A stretch of DNA of 64,000 nucleotides from Streptomyces glomeratus (GTDB lineage Bacteria; Actinomycetota; Actinomycetes; Streptomycetales; Streptomycetaceae), in assembly GCF_021462825.1 (NCBI RefSeq), contig NZ_JAKEEB010000028.1:26169-90168 (forward strand), read 5' to 3'. A program made the translations under genes and the position numbers. This document shows, piece by piece, positions 1 through 9,276 of this stretch. The notes under the pieces are model-generated. The model made no database searches and was not told the DNA's origin. It saw only the letters and a program-made list of their open reading frames with translations. The number at the start of each line of letters is the position of its first letter. The first letter of the stretch is position 1.

Positions 1-1320
1 GCCCTGGCCTATGTGACGAGCGGGCCCGCCGAGGCGGAGGCCGTGCTGGGGGAAGCGGAGGCACGCGTCCGGCAGGATGGCTTCCGGCTCCAGCTGACCG
101 CGCTGCGCGCCTACCTCGAAGCGACCCAGGGACGCCTGGCTCGCGCCGTCGAGTGCGCCACCACGGCACTCGACGCACCGGACCTGCCGGACGAGCCGGT
201 CATCCTGGCCTCGGTCGGGCTGGTCGCCGCTCTGGGGGTGACGGGCCGCGCCGACGCAATGGCCCCGGCCGCCGCCCGGGGTCATGAGGCAGCGGCCCGG
301 TCGAGTCAACTAGGCTTTCTGCGCGCTCCGTTGACCATGGCCCAGACGACGGGGCTGAGCCTGGCGGGTTACCTACGGGACGCGGAGGTCCTCGCGGCCG
401 CATTCCGGGAAGAGGTCAAGGACCAGGAATTCGGCAACGAACTCAGCGGTTTCATCATGGGCGATGCCGAACTCGCGCGGGGCCGGGTGGCCGACGCCAC
501 GCGCCGGCTCCGGGAGGCGCTCGTGGGCCTGCGGGAACACGGCAACGCCGGCGGATTCGTGTACTTCTGCCTGCTGTCGCTGACCCGCGCCCTGGCCCTC
601 GCCGGCGACCTGCCGGGCGCCCGGAGCTCCTTGGCCGAGCTGGAGGCCGAGTGGAGCCCGTCGCTCGCCGTCCTCGATCCGGAACTCGCCCTCGTACGGG
701 CATGGGTGAGCGCAGTCGAGGGGGCGCTCAGCGATGCGATCACCCTGGCCCACGAGGGAGCCGACGGAGCGGCCCGGCGCGGCCAGCACGCGCACGAGGT
801 GCTGGCCCTGCAGACCGCGGTCTGCCTGGGGGACACCTCGGTCGCCGGGCGGCTGGCCGAGCTGGCCGGCCGGGTCGACGGTCCGCGGGTGCGGGCTGCC
901 GCCGCCCATGCGGCCGCGCTGAGCACCGCGGACGGCGAGGGGCTGCGCGCCGTCTCGGCCCTGTGGGAGGAGACGGGCGACCTGTTGTCCGCCGCGGATG
1001 CCGCCGCGCAGTCCGCGAGCACGCATCTGCGCCGCGGAGAGCGAGCTCCGGCCCACGCCGCGGCCGCCCGGGCGCACCGGCTCGCTCAGGCGTGCCAGGG
1101 GGTCCGTACACCCGCGCTGCTGGAGGCGGCCCGGCCCGTGCCGCTGACCCGGCGGGAGCGCGAGATAGCGGTCCTGGTGGCCCGCGGCCTGACCAACCAG
1201 CAGATCGCCGACCGGCTGATCGTCTCCGTACGTACGGTGGAAGGCCACCTCTATCGCATCGGCAACAAGCTCGGCATCACCAACCGGAGGGAACTGGCCG
1301 CACTGCTGCTGGACGGCTGA
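1..1320 (+). CDS. LuxR-family (LAL-type) transcriptional regulator, 3' part only
   Basis: The reading frame is open from the first base of the window, so the start and any N-terminal AAA-type ATPase domain lie outside. The visible ~439 residues are Ala/Leu/Arg-rich helical repeats of TPR character followed by a C-terminal LuxR helix-turn-helix over about the last 60 residues: LTRREREIAVLVARGLTNQQ, then a recognition-helix segment with SVRTVEGHLYRI and NRREL near the end. This is the layout of large ATP-dependent LuxR regulators (LAL/MalT type) that often control secondary metabolism or sugar use. The target is unknown because the upstream context is missing. The helix-turn-helix is certain; membership of the LAL subgroup is inferred from the repeat region. 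Confidence 0.85.
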   Translation, partial: ALAYVTSGPAEAEAVLGEAEARVRQDGFRLQLTALRAYLEATQGRLARAVECATTALDAPDLPDEPVILASVGLVAALGVTGRADAMAPAAARGHEAAARSSQLGFLRAPLTMAQTTGLSLAGYLRDAEVLAAAFREEVKDQEFGNELSGFIMGDAELARGRVADATRRLREALVGLREHGNAGGFVYFCLLSLTRALALAGDLPGARSSLAELEAEWSPSLAVLDPELALVRAWVSAVEGALSDAITLAHEGADGAARRGQHAHEVLALQTAVCLGDTSVAGRLAELAGRVDGPRVRAAAAHAAALSTADGEGLRAVSALWEETGDLLSAADAAAQSASTHLRRGERAPAHAAAARAHRLAQACQGVRTPALLEAARPVPLTRREREIAVLVARGLTNQQIADRLIVSVRTVEGHLYRIGNKLGITNRRELAALLLDG

Positions 1321-1793
1321 TCCCCTTCCGTCCGACGGCACCCCTCAGCCCGTCCGGGCGGGGGGCGGCGGGGGCGCCGTATCCGTCGGCGGCTTCGCTG
1401 CTGGTTGCGGAAGTCCCGGCTTCGCGGCCGGATCGCCGCGCGTTCGTGGACATCCGCCCCGCGCGGAGCGAGCCCGATGTCCGGGCCCGGGGCGAGGGAT
1501 GGGTTCGCAGCGACGTTGAACGCGGCTTTCGGCTGGAGCATCGGGAGTACGACCGCCGGCGCATGGATGGCTTCGGCTACGACATCGGCGCAGCCCTCAT
1601 CGTGTCCGCCGACGCCCCTGACGAGTCCGAGCTGGACACGGTGCTCAACGCGCGGGGTTTCCGGCCCGACCTCTTCGTCCATCCAAAGCGACGATCCCAG
1701 GTAGGCGAGGGCCCGCTCAGGGGCGCTGTCAGCTCACCCGGACGCGCGGCGCCGAGACGTCTCAGGGCTGTCGGCGGCCTGAGGCGACACGGG
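1321..1793. other. intergenic stretch with a possible decayed coding fragment
   Basis: Between the LuxR stop and a hairpin at 1794 I see no complete gene. A short plus-strand stretch in frame 3 from about 1563 to 1705 reads like protein (MDGFGYDIGAALIVSADAPD, then DELDTVLNARGFRPDLF-like sequence) but then runs into low-quality Arg-rich translation. It has no convincing ribosome binding site. It could be the remnant of a gene or a chance open frame; I do not recognise a family. Confidence 0.2.
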
Positions 1794-1830
1794 AGCCGGT
1801 CCCGTCCCGCAGAGGGGAGGGACCGGCTTT
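1794..1830 (+). terminator. hairpin terminator candidate
   Basis: Perfect 10-bp inverted repeat AGCCGGTCCC (1794-1803) and GGGACCGGCT (1819-1828) with a 15-base loop, followed by TTT on the plus strand. It lies 124 bp beyond the stop of the convergent fumarase gene and could serve either strand; the short T run favours plus-strand transcripts. Confidence 0.55.
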
Positions 1831-1953
1831 CGTCCACCCGGCGCCCGGTTCTCCCGGATCTCCGAGTCCACCGCATCCCCCGAGCCGGGGTGTTGCGACG
1901 ACCACTGGAACGCAAGGAGTGCCGGAGGCTCCCCGTGGCGTGCTGGGGCTGTG

Positions 1954-3624
<1,671 letters not shown>

Positions 3625-3711
3625 CTCAGCCCATTCCTCACTCGACAGATGGTGCCCGCCCCCGTTGGCGGGCGCTCACCAGCGTAGAACCTGCCGTCGT
3701 GGGCGAAGCTG

Positions 3712-3730
3712 TGAGGTAAGGCTCACTCGG
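3712..3730. promoter_or_regulatory. candidate DmdR1/DtxR-type iron box
   Basis: The 19-mer TGAGGTAAGGCTCACTCGG matches 13 of 19 positions of the Streptomyces iron box TTAGGTTAGGCTCACCTAA as I remember it, including AGGT and the unbroken AAGGCTCAC-like core; the right end is poor. It lies about 88 bp upstream of the fumarase start and about 107 bp upstream of the DUF1707 start, between the two divergent genes. Function is inferred from the match only. Confidence 0.4.
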
Positions 3731-3824
3731 GCGTCCGCCCGGGTTACCGGTGCGGGCGCCGACCCGGACGCAACGGTTTTCCACAGGCCGCGACGGGGGG
3801 TAGTCGCGATCTATCGCGTTTGGG

Positions 3825-3830
3825 TAGTCT
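3825..3830 (+). promoter_or_regulatory. -10 element of DUF1707 gene (leaderless)
   Basis: TAGTCT ends 6 bases before the GTG start at 3837, placing the transcript start at or next to the start codon. No good -35 is visible. Confidence 0.4.
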
Positions 3831-3836
3831 GCTGCC

Positions 3837-4523
3837 GTGGACCTTCAGAAGCAGACCGGACCCCGCCTCGCCGAGCTGCGCGCCTCGGACGCCGACCGTG
3901 ACCGCATCGCCGACATGCTGCGCGACGCCCTCGCCGAGGGCCGCCTGACCGCGGAAGAGCACGCCGAGCGCGTGGAGGGCGTGCTGAACGCCAAGACGGT
4001 CGGCGAGCTGGAGGTCTTCATCCGGGACCTGCCCGCCGCCCACCAGGGGCGCCCGGGTCCTGCGCACGGCTACGCGTCGAACCGCCCGGCGGCCGGCGCC
4101 GTCCCGCCCCAGGCCGACGAGAACGTGGTGGCGGTCTTCAGCGCGTCCGTGCGCAAAGGCCGCTGGCGCGCCGGGCGCCGGCTGCATGTGTACTCGGTCT
4201 TCGGCAGCGTGGTGATCGATCTCAGCGAGGCGATCTTCGAGTACCAGCAGGTCGTGATCAAGGCCGTCTCGGTCTTCGGCGACGTCCAGATCCGCGTCCC
4301 GGAGAACGTGTCGCTGCGCGGCACCGGCGGTGGGGTCCTCGGCAACTTCGAGGTGCAGACGCTGGACTCGGAGGATTCGCAGGCACCCGTCGTCTACGTC
4401 GACGGCTGGGCCGTCCTGGGCAACGTGGAGGCGCGGCCCAAGCGGGGCAAGCTGGTCGCGGACATTCTCGACCGGGTGTCGGGCAAGGTGGACCGGGCTC
4501 TGCGCAAACATCTGGACCGTTGA
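3837..4523 (+). CDS. DUF1707 domain protein with LiaF-like C-terminal half
   Basis: A 228-residue soluble-looking protein. Residues 8-62 (LRASDADRDRIADMLRDALA, ending in the GELEVFIRDLP segment) are a DUF1707/SHOCT-like domain that is common in actinobacteria and often precedes membrane segments, but here no membrane helix follows. Residues about 100-190 (VVAVFSASVRKGRW, VYSVFGSVVIDLSEA, KAVSVFGDVQIRVPE) form a beta-repeat region of the LiaF/DUF2154 cell-envelope-response type. The start is GTG. A TAGTCT -10 element ends 6 bases before the start, so the transcript is probably leaderless and no ribosome site is expected. It is transcribed divergently from the fumarase. The role is unknown; the family is linked loosely to envelope stress. 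Confidence 0.85.
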   Translation: MDLQKQTGPRLAELRASDADRDRIADMLRDALAEGRLTAEEHAERVEGVLNAKTVGELEVFIRDLPAAHQGRPGPAHGYASNRPAAGAVPPQADENVVAVFSASVRKGRWRAGRRLHVYSVFGSVVIDLSEAIFEYQQVVIKAVSVFGDVQIRVPENVSLRGTGGGVLGNFEVQTLDSEDSQAPVVYVDGWAVLGNVEARPKRGKLVADILDRVSGKVDRALRKHLDR

Positions 4524-4678
4524 CGGTTGAATCCTGACGCATCGGTCCGGTCCCGCACCGATGGCCTCAACGGCCCCTGTGATGCCGTCGGTTGGGAACT
4601 CAGTGCATAGGCGCGCGCACAGCGGGTAGGCCTTGCTGCATCGTCTCTCGCTCGCGAAGCCGTCGTCAGGAGTAGACC

Positions 4679-5044
4679 GTGCTGCAACCGCCGCATTCGT
4701 CCCTGCAGGTCGCTGACGTTCCGCCTCAGCGGGTGCCAGACAGGGATCAGGACGCCCCGTGGCACACGGAGGCGGTGTGCCGGCGTGACGAGGCCGGCTT
4801 GTTCTTCGCTCCCTCCAAGGAGCCCACCGCGGCCCGGCTGTCCCGCGAGGAGGCGGCCAAGCGCGTCTGCGCGCGTTGCCCGGTGATGGTCGAGTGCCGC
4901 GAGCACGCGCTGTTGCAGCCCGAGCCCTACGGGGTGTGGGGCGGTCTGACCGCCGCCGAGCGCCGTGTGGTGCTGGCCCGGCGCCGCCGCCGCGAGATGG
5001 AGCTGAAGAAGACCGCACGGGGGACGATAGCGGCGGCCGGCTGA
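4679..5044 (+). CDS. wblI: WhiB-family iron-sulfur transcriptional regulator
   Basis: A 121-residue Wbl protein. The four cluster-binding cysteines are C34, C64, C67 and C73 (C-X29-C-X2-C-X5-C), followed by the family turn YGVWGGLTAAERR and a basic C-terminal tail (ARRRRREMELKK) for DNA contact. These proteins bind a [4Fe-4S] cluster and act as co-regulators with the principal sigma factor in development, redox or antibiotic responses. The GTG start at 4679 follows CAGGAG with good spacing. The position next to glpX and the fumarase matches my memory of wblI (SCO5046) in S. coelicolor, which is the only reason for the symbol; sequence alone would say just WhiB family. Confidence 0.93.
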   Translation: MLQPPHSSLQVADVPPQRVPDRDQDAPWHTEAVCRRDEAGLFFAPSKEPTAARLSREEAAKRVCARCPVMVECREHALLQPEPYGVWGGLTAAERRVVLARRRRREMELKKTARGTIAAAG

Positions 5045-5060
5045 GGACGCGCACGGAAAA

Positions 5061-5090
5061 GGGGCGCCCTCTCCGCACCGAGGGCGCCCC
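5061..5090. terminator. bidirectional terminator between wblI and glpX
   Basis: Perfect 11-bp stem GGGGCGCCCTC (5061-5071) and GAGGGCGCCCC (5080-5090) with an 8-base loop. It is flanked by AAAA on the left, which gives a U tract for minus-strand (glpX) transcripts; it also sits 17 bases after the wblI stop. Confidence 0.85.
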
Positions 5091-5166
5091 CGGGTAGGGG
5101 CGGACGGGTCCCGGACGGGATCCCCGCCTGCTGTGCGCGACCGGACTGCTTCCCGCAGCCGGACTC

Positions 5167-6201
5167 CTACTTCGCGCGGTCGAAGTCGATCGCGCTGTAC
5201 GCGCGCAGCTTGCTCAGCCGGTGCACCGAGTCGATACGGCGGACCGTGCCCGACTTGGAGCGCATGACGATCGAGTCGGTGGTGGCCGTCTCCGAGCGGT
5301 AGCGCACGCCGCGCAGCAGCTCGCCGTCCGTGATGCCGGTGGCGACGAAGAAGACGTTCTCACCGGAGACCAGGTCGTCGGTGGTCAGCACCCGGTCGAG
5401 GTCGTGACCCGCGTCCAGGGCCCGCTGCCGCTCCTCGTCGTCCTTGGGCCACAGCTTGCCCTGGATGGTGCCGCCCAGGCACTTCACGGCGCACGCGGAG
5501 ATGATGCCCTCCGGGGTGCCGCCGACGCCGAGCAGCAGATCGATGCCGGTGCCCTCGCGCAGCGCCAGGATGGAGCCGGCGACGTCGCCGTCCGAGATCA
5601 GCTTGATGCGTGCACCGGTCTCCCGGATCTCCTTGATGAGGCCGTCGTGGCGCGGCCGGTCGAGGATGACGACGGTGACGTCCTCGGGCGTGGAGTTCTT
5701 GGCCTTGGCGACCCGGCGGATGTTGACCGAGACCGGGGCGTTGATGTCGACGAAGTCGGCCGCCTCGGGACCGGTGACCAGCTTGTCCATGTAGAAGACG
5801 GCGGACGGGTCGAACATCGTGCCGCGGTCGGCAGCGGCCAGCACCGCGATCGCGTTCGGCATGCCCTTCGCCGTGAGCGTGGTGCCGTCGATCGGGTCCA
5901 CGGCGATGTCGCACTCCGGGCCGGTCCCGTCGCCGACCCGCTCCCCGTTGAAGAGCATCGGGGCCTCGTCCTTCTCCCCTTCGCCGATGACGACGACGCC
6001 GTTCATCGACACGGTGGAGACGAGGGTCCGCATGGCGCGTACCGCCGCGCCGTCGGCGCCGTTCTTGTCGCCGCGGCCGACCCAGCGGCCCGCCGCCATG
6101 GCGGCGGCCTCGGTGACCCGGACGAGTTCCAGGGCGAGATTGCGGTCCGGGGCCTCTGAGGGGACTTCGAGCTCGGACGGCAGGTGATGATTCTCGGTCA
6201 T
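5167..6201 (-). CDS. glpX: class II fructose-1,6-bisphosphatase
   Basis: A 344-residue GlpX-type enzyme that hydrolyses fructose 1,6-bisphosphate to fructose 6-phosphate in gluconeogenesis. Diagnostic metal and substrate motifs are VVIGEGEKDEAPML (residues about 70-83) and CDIAVDPIDGTTLTAKGM (about 97-114), with the conserved GVGGTPEGI segment near 228. Length is typical of actinobacterial GlpX. The ATG at 6201 is preceded by an AAAGGTG ribosome site. It converges on wblI and shares a strong terminator with it. In Streptomyces this is normally the main FBPase. Confidence 0.96.
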   Translation of the reverse strand: MTENHHLPSELEVPSEAPDRNLALELVRVTEAAAMAAGRWVGRGDKNGADGAAVRAMRTLVSTVSMNGVVVIGEGEKDEAPMLFNGERVGDGTGPECDIAVDPIDGTTLTAKGMPNAIAVLAAADRGTMFDPSAVFYMDKLVTGPEAADFVDINAPVSVNIRRVAKAKNSTPEDVTVVILDRPRHDGLIKEIRETGARIKLISDGDVAGSILALREGTGIDLLLGVGGTPEGIISACAVKCLGGTIQGKLWPKDDEERQRALDAGHDLDRVLTTDDLVSGENVFFVATGITDGELLRGVRYRSETATTDSIVMRSKSGTVRRIDSVHRLSKLRAYSAIDFDRAK

Positions 6202-6327
6202 CGGAGCGCACCTTTCTGATACGACGACGGCCGGATGAGGGTGATGCCCCCGACTCTATCGTTAGGCAGACAAAATGAGCAGGGGGCCCCACGGATGAGC
6301 AGACCACGTACCTGCGACGATAGGGGC

Positions 6328-6849
6328 GTGGCAGGTACGAAAGGCAAGCAGCATACGGTCCGGGACATGGTCCTCTCCCTGGCCCTCATCGGGCTGATGG
6401 CGGGCGTCATCTATCTCTTCATCCCCCATGACGACCACGCTCCCGATCTCAAGCGGGTGGACTACCGCGTCGAGCTGCTCACGGCCCGCCGCGCGGCCGC
6501 CTACCCGGTGGCGGCGCCGGAGGGCCTGGCCGACAGCTGGAAGGCCACCTCGGTGCGCTTCCAGGACGACCCCTACGACGCGTGGCACCTCGGCTTCCAG
6601 GACCCCGAGGGGCAGTACGTCGCCATCGAGCAGTCGACTCAGCGGGCGGCCGCGTTCATCGACGACGCCAGCCAGGGCGCGCACGAGACCAAGGCCACGC
6701 AGAACATCGGCGGGCACACCTGGCAGCGCTACACGGGCGGCCGCTACGAGGCGCTCGTCCTCCGGGACAAGGGCTCCACGACCGTGGTGACCGGCACGGC
6801 GTCGTTCGCGCAGCTGACGAAGATGGCGGAGGCCCTGAGGACGGGGTGA
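6328..6849 (+). CDS. DUF4245 family membrane-anchored protein
   Basis: A 173-residue protein with a short basic N-terminus, one transmembrane helix (residues about 14-33, MVLSLALIGLMAGVIYLFIP) and an extracytoplasmic domain with conserved W and Y residues (WHLGFQDPEGQYVAIEQS, then GGHTWQRYTGGRYEALVLRD). This matches DUF4245, an actinobacterial family of unknown function typically placed beside glpX. I prefer the GTG start at 6328 because it puts the helix near the N-terminus and lies 6 bases after a GACGAT -10-like hexamer; in-frame ATGs at 6295 and 6235 would add 11 or 31 poorly conserved residues. Confidence 0.85.
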   Translation: MAGTKGKQHTVRDMVLSLALIGLMAGVIYLFIPHDDHAPDLKRVDYRVELLTARRAAAYPVAAPEGLADSWKATSVRFQDDPYDAWHLGFQDPEGQYVAIEQSTQRAAAFIDDASQGAHETKATQNIGGHTWQRYTGGRYEALVLRDKGSTTVVTGTASFAQLTKMAEALRTG

Positions 6850-6890
6850 CCCCCCGGGGCCGGCCTCGGCGGGAGGCCGTGTTCTCGTTC

Positions 6891-6946
6891 CGGCACACGG
6901 ACAAGGGCCCCCGGCGCCATTGACGGGGGCCCTTGTCCGTGTGCCG
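6891..6946. terminator. very long bidirectional terminator
   Basis: A perfect 23-bp inverted repeat: the left arm is 6891-6913 (begins CGGCACACGG), the right arm 6924-6946 (ends CCGTGTGCCG), with a 10-base loop. It separates the convergent DUF4245 and nitroreductase genes and ends 7 bases from the nitroreductase stop. Confidence 0.9.
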
Positions 6947-6953
6947 GACGGGG

Positions 6954-7544
6954 TCAGATCGTGGTGACGACCTGGTCGAAGTCCAGACGCGGGGAGCGCG
7001 GGTACCAGGCGTCCTCGCCCGGCTTGCCGATGTTGACGACCATCAGCGGGGTGTGGTCGTCGTCCAGGAACTCCTTGCGGACGCCCTCGAAGTCCAGGCC
7101 GGTCATCGGGCCGGCGCTGAGACCAGCGGCGCGGACGCCGACGATGAAGTACGCGGCCTGGAGGGCGGCGTTGAGCAGGGCGCTGTTCTCGCGCACCGAG
7201 CGGTCGCCGAAGAAGGCGTCCTTGGCCTGGGGGAAGTGCGGGAAGAGGTGGGGCAGCTCGTCGTGGAACTCGTTGTCCGCCGAGAGGATCGCGACCAGCG
7301 GGGCAGCGGCCGTCTTGGCCTGGTTGCCCTCTGCCATGTGCCGGACGAGACGCTCGCGGGCCTCGGCGGAGCGGACCAGGGTGATGCGCAGCGGCGACTG
7401 GTTCATGGACGTCGGGCCGTACTTGACCAGGTCGTAGATCGCCTGGACCTGCTCGTCCGTCACCGGCTCGTCGGTGAAGGTGTTGGCCGTGCGGGCCTCA
7501 CGGAACAGCAGGTCCTGGGCGGCGGAGTCGAGAACGAGGGACAT
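6954..7544 (-). CDS. nitroreductase family protein (RutE/HadB-like)
   Basis: A 196-residue FMN-dependent nitroreductase-fold protein. The N-terminal segment FREARTANTFTDEPVTDEQV and the FMN-phosphate region YGPTSMNQSPLRITLVRS, plus NAALQAAYFIVGVRAAGLSAGPMTG and the C-terminal NIGKPGEDAWYPRSPRLDF, place it with the RutE-like malonic semialdehyde reductase subgroup. It probably reduces a quinone, nitro or aldehyde substrate with NAD(P)H; the substrate cannot be read from sequence. The ATG at 7544 has GAGGAAG about 10 bases upstream, so I reject the 26-residue longer frame. A promoter with a repeated GTTCAA sits 56-85 bases upstream, suggesting local repression. Confidence 0.93.
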   Translation of the reverse strand: MSLVLDSAAQDLLFREARTANTFTDEPVTDEQVQAIYDLVKYGPTSMNQSPLRITLVRSAEARERLVRHMAEGNQAKTAAAPLVAILSADNEFHDELPHLFPHFPQAKDAFFGDRSVRENSALLNAALQAAYFIVGVRAAGLSAGPMTGLDFEGVRKEFLDDDHTPLMVVNIGKPGEDAWYPRSPRLDFDQVVTTI

Positions 7545-7599
7545 GAAGGGGACTTCCTCACGATGACGCTGGATCCCGTGGGATCGGCTTGCGGCATCG

Positions 7600-7629
7600 A
7601 CAGTAGGCCCCGAGAGGTTCAACGTTCAA
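7600..7629 (-). promoter_or_regulatory. promoter of the nitroreductase gene with repeated GTTCAA
   Basis: On the minus strand, -35 TTGAAC (7629-7624) and -10 TACTGT (7605-7600) are 18 bases apart. The -35 is part of a direct repeat, GTTCAA at 7617-7622 and 7624-7629 on the plus strand, with AACGTT in the middle; such repeats over a promoter are typical operator positions. No regulator gene adjoins. Confidence 0.5.
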
Positions 7630-7708
7630 TTAAATCGGGCCCGAGGTGACCGGCTTCACAGGTCAAGGCCGCTCGGCGCCGTAAGACCGCCCGGGGGCCG
7701 CGACCGGT

Positions 7709-7951
7709 TCACTCGGCCGCCTCGGCGCCCCCGTCCTCCGCCTCCTTGCGCTCCTCGGCCAGCGCGGCGTCCAGCCGCCTGCGGGCGCCCTCCAGCCAGG
7801 TGCGGCACACCTTGGCCAGCTCCTCGCCCCGCTCCCACAGCGCCAGAGACTCCTCGAGCGTCGTGCCCCCGGCCTCCAGACGCCGTACGACCTCGATCAA
7901 CTCGTCCCGCGCCTGCTCGTACCCGAGTGCCTCGTCCGTCTTGCTGGTCAT
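7709..7951 (-). CDS. xseB: exodeoxyribonuclease VII small subunit
   Basis: An 80-residue XseB. The core YEQARDELIEVVRRLEAGGT and LEESLALWERGEELAKVCRTW form the two-helix hairpin that binds XseA; the tail is acidic. Exonuclease VII degrades single-stranded DNA in both directions and works in mismatch repair and lesion tolerance. It starts 9 bases after the xseA stop, but a TAGGGT -10-like element overlapping that stop ends 6 bases before the ATG, so it may have its own leaderless transcript as well as read-through from xseA. Confidence 0.95.
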   Translation of the reverse strand: MTSKTDEALGYEQARDELIEVVRRLEAGGTTLEESLALWERGEELAKVCRTWLEGARRRLDAALAEERKEAEDGGAEAAE

Positions 7952-7960
7952 GCGCCCACC

Positions 7961-9178
7961 CTAAGATCCCTGGTTGTCGGCCCGTACCGTGAACTCGCCC
8001 TCCGCGACCCGCGCCCGCAGCGCCTCGCCCGCCGCCACGTCGTCCGGCGACCGGACCACGTGCCCGTCGGCCTTCTGCAGCACCGCGTACCCCCGCCGGA
8101 GCGTCGCGGCCGGTGACAGGGCCACCACGCGAGCGTGCGTGTGCCTCAGCTCCGAGTCGGCGCGGTCGAGCAGATGCCTCAGCGTGCGCCGGCTGCGGTC
8201 GACCAGCGAGGCGACCTGATCGGCCCGCTCGTCGACCATGCGGTGCGGGTCCTCCATGCAGGGCCGCGCCAGCGCGTGCGCGAGCCCCCGCTCCTCGCGC
8301 TCGACCAACGCCACGGCACACCGCCGCGCCCGGTCCCGCAGCTCCCGCACCCGCTGCAGCTCCTCGCCCACGTCCGGCACGACCTTCTTCGCCGCGTCGG
8401 TCGGGGTGGAGGCACGCAGGTCCGCGACATGGTCGAGCAGCGGATTGTCCGGCTCGTGGCCGATGGCCGACACCACGGGCGTACGGCAGCCCGCCACCGC
8501 CCGGACCAGCTGCTCGTCGGAGAACGGCAGCAGATCCTCCACACTGCCGCCACCGCGCGCCACGATGATCACATCGACGTCCTCCAGCGCATCCAGCTCC
8601 TTGACGGCCTGGACGACCTGGGGCACGGCGTGCACGCCCTGCACGGCCACGTTGCGCACCTCGAAGCGGACGGCCGGCCAGCGGTGCCGCGCGTTCTCCA
8701 GCACATCACGCTCGGCCGCCGAGGCCCGGCCGCAGACGAGCCCGATGAGCTGCGGCAGGAAGGGCAGCGGTTTCTTGCGCTCCGGCGCGAAGAGGCCCTC
8801 CGCGGCCAGGGACTTCTTCAGCTGTTCCAGCCGGGCCAGCAGCTCGCCGACGCCCACGGGCCGTATCTCGGCGGCACGCAGCGACAGCTGTCCCCTCGGC
8901 GCGTACCACTCCGGTTTGGCGTGGACGACCACCCGGGCGCCCTCGCGCACGACATCGGCGACGGCGTCGAACACCTGGCGGTAGCAGGTGACGGCGACGG
9001 AGATGTCGTACGACGGGTCGCGCAGCGTGAGGAAGACGACGCCGGCGCCGGGGCGCCGCGACAGCTGGGTGATCTGCCCCTCCACCCAGACGGCCCCGAG
9101 CCGGTCGATCCACCCCCCGATGAGCCGCGAGACCTCGCCGACCGGCAGCGGTGACTCAGCGGACGTGTTCACAGCCAT
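7961..9178 (-). CDS. xseA: exodeoxyribonuclease VII large subunit
   Basis: A 405-residue XseA: N-terminal OB fold (residues about 10-110, with VWVEGQITQLSRRPGAGVVF and the conserved YDISVAVTCYR region), then the catalytic Exonuc_VII_L domain with LIGLVCGRASAAERDVLENA, VDVIIVARGGGSVEDLLPFS and TPVVSAIGHEPDNPLLDHVA. It pairs with XseB encoded immediately downstream. I choose the ATG at 9178, which leaves a normal N-terminus and is preceded at 6 bases by TACGCT, a leaderless-type -10; the 14-residue longer version has no support. Confidence 0.96.
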   Translation of the reverse strand: MAVNTSAESPLPVGEVSRLIGGWIDRLGAVWVEGQITQLSRRPGAGVVFLTLRDPSYDISVAVTCYRQVFDAVADVVREGARVVVHAKPEWYAPRGQLSLRAAEIRPVGVGELLARLEQLKKSLAAEGLFAPERKKPLPFLPQLIGLVCGRASAAERDVLENARHRWPAVRFEVRNVAVQGVHAVPQVVQAVKELDALEDVDVIIVARGGGSVEDLLPFSDEQLVRAVAGCRTPVVSAIGHEPDNPLLDHVADLRASTPTDAAKKVVPDVGEELQRVRELRDRARRCAVALVEREERGLAHALARPCMEDPHRMVDERADQVASLVDRSRRTLRHLLDRADSELRHTHARVVALSPAATLRRGYAVLQKADGHVVRSPDDVAAGEALRARVAEGEFTVRADNQGS

Positions 9179-9184
9179 GCGCCG

Positions 9185-9269
9185 AGCGTAACGGCAGGGT
9201 CCGACAACGCAGACCGGCACAACCTCTCCTCAGGGAGCCGATCTACGGCACTCCGTGCGGCCTTACGAT
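9185..9269. promoter_or_regulatory. divergent leaderless promoters of xseA and ispH
   Basis: Minus-strand TACGCT (9190-9185) ends 6 bases before the xseA ATG; plus-strand TACGAT (9264-9269) ends 7 bases before the ispH ATG. No consensus -35 boxes are visible for either, as is common in Streptomyces. Confidence 0.5.
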
Positions 9270-9276
9270 GGTGCCC

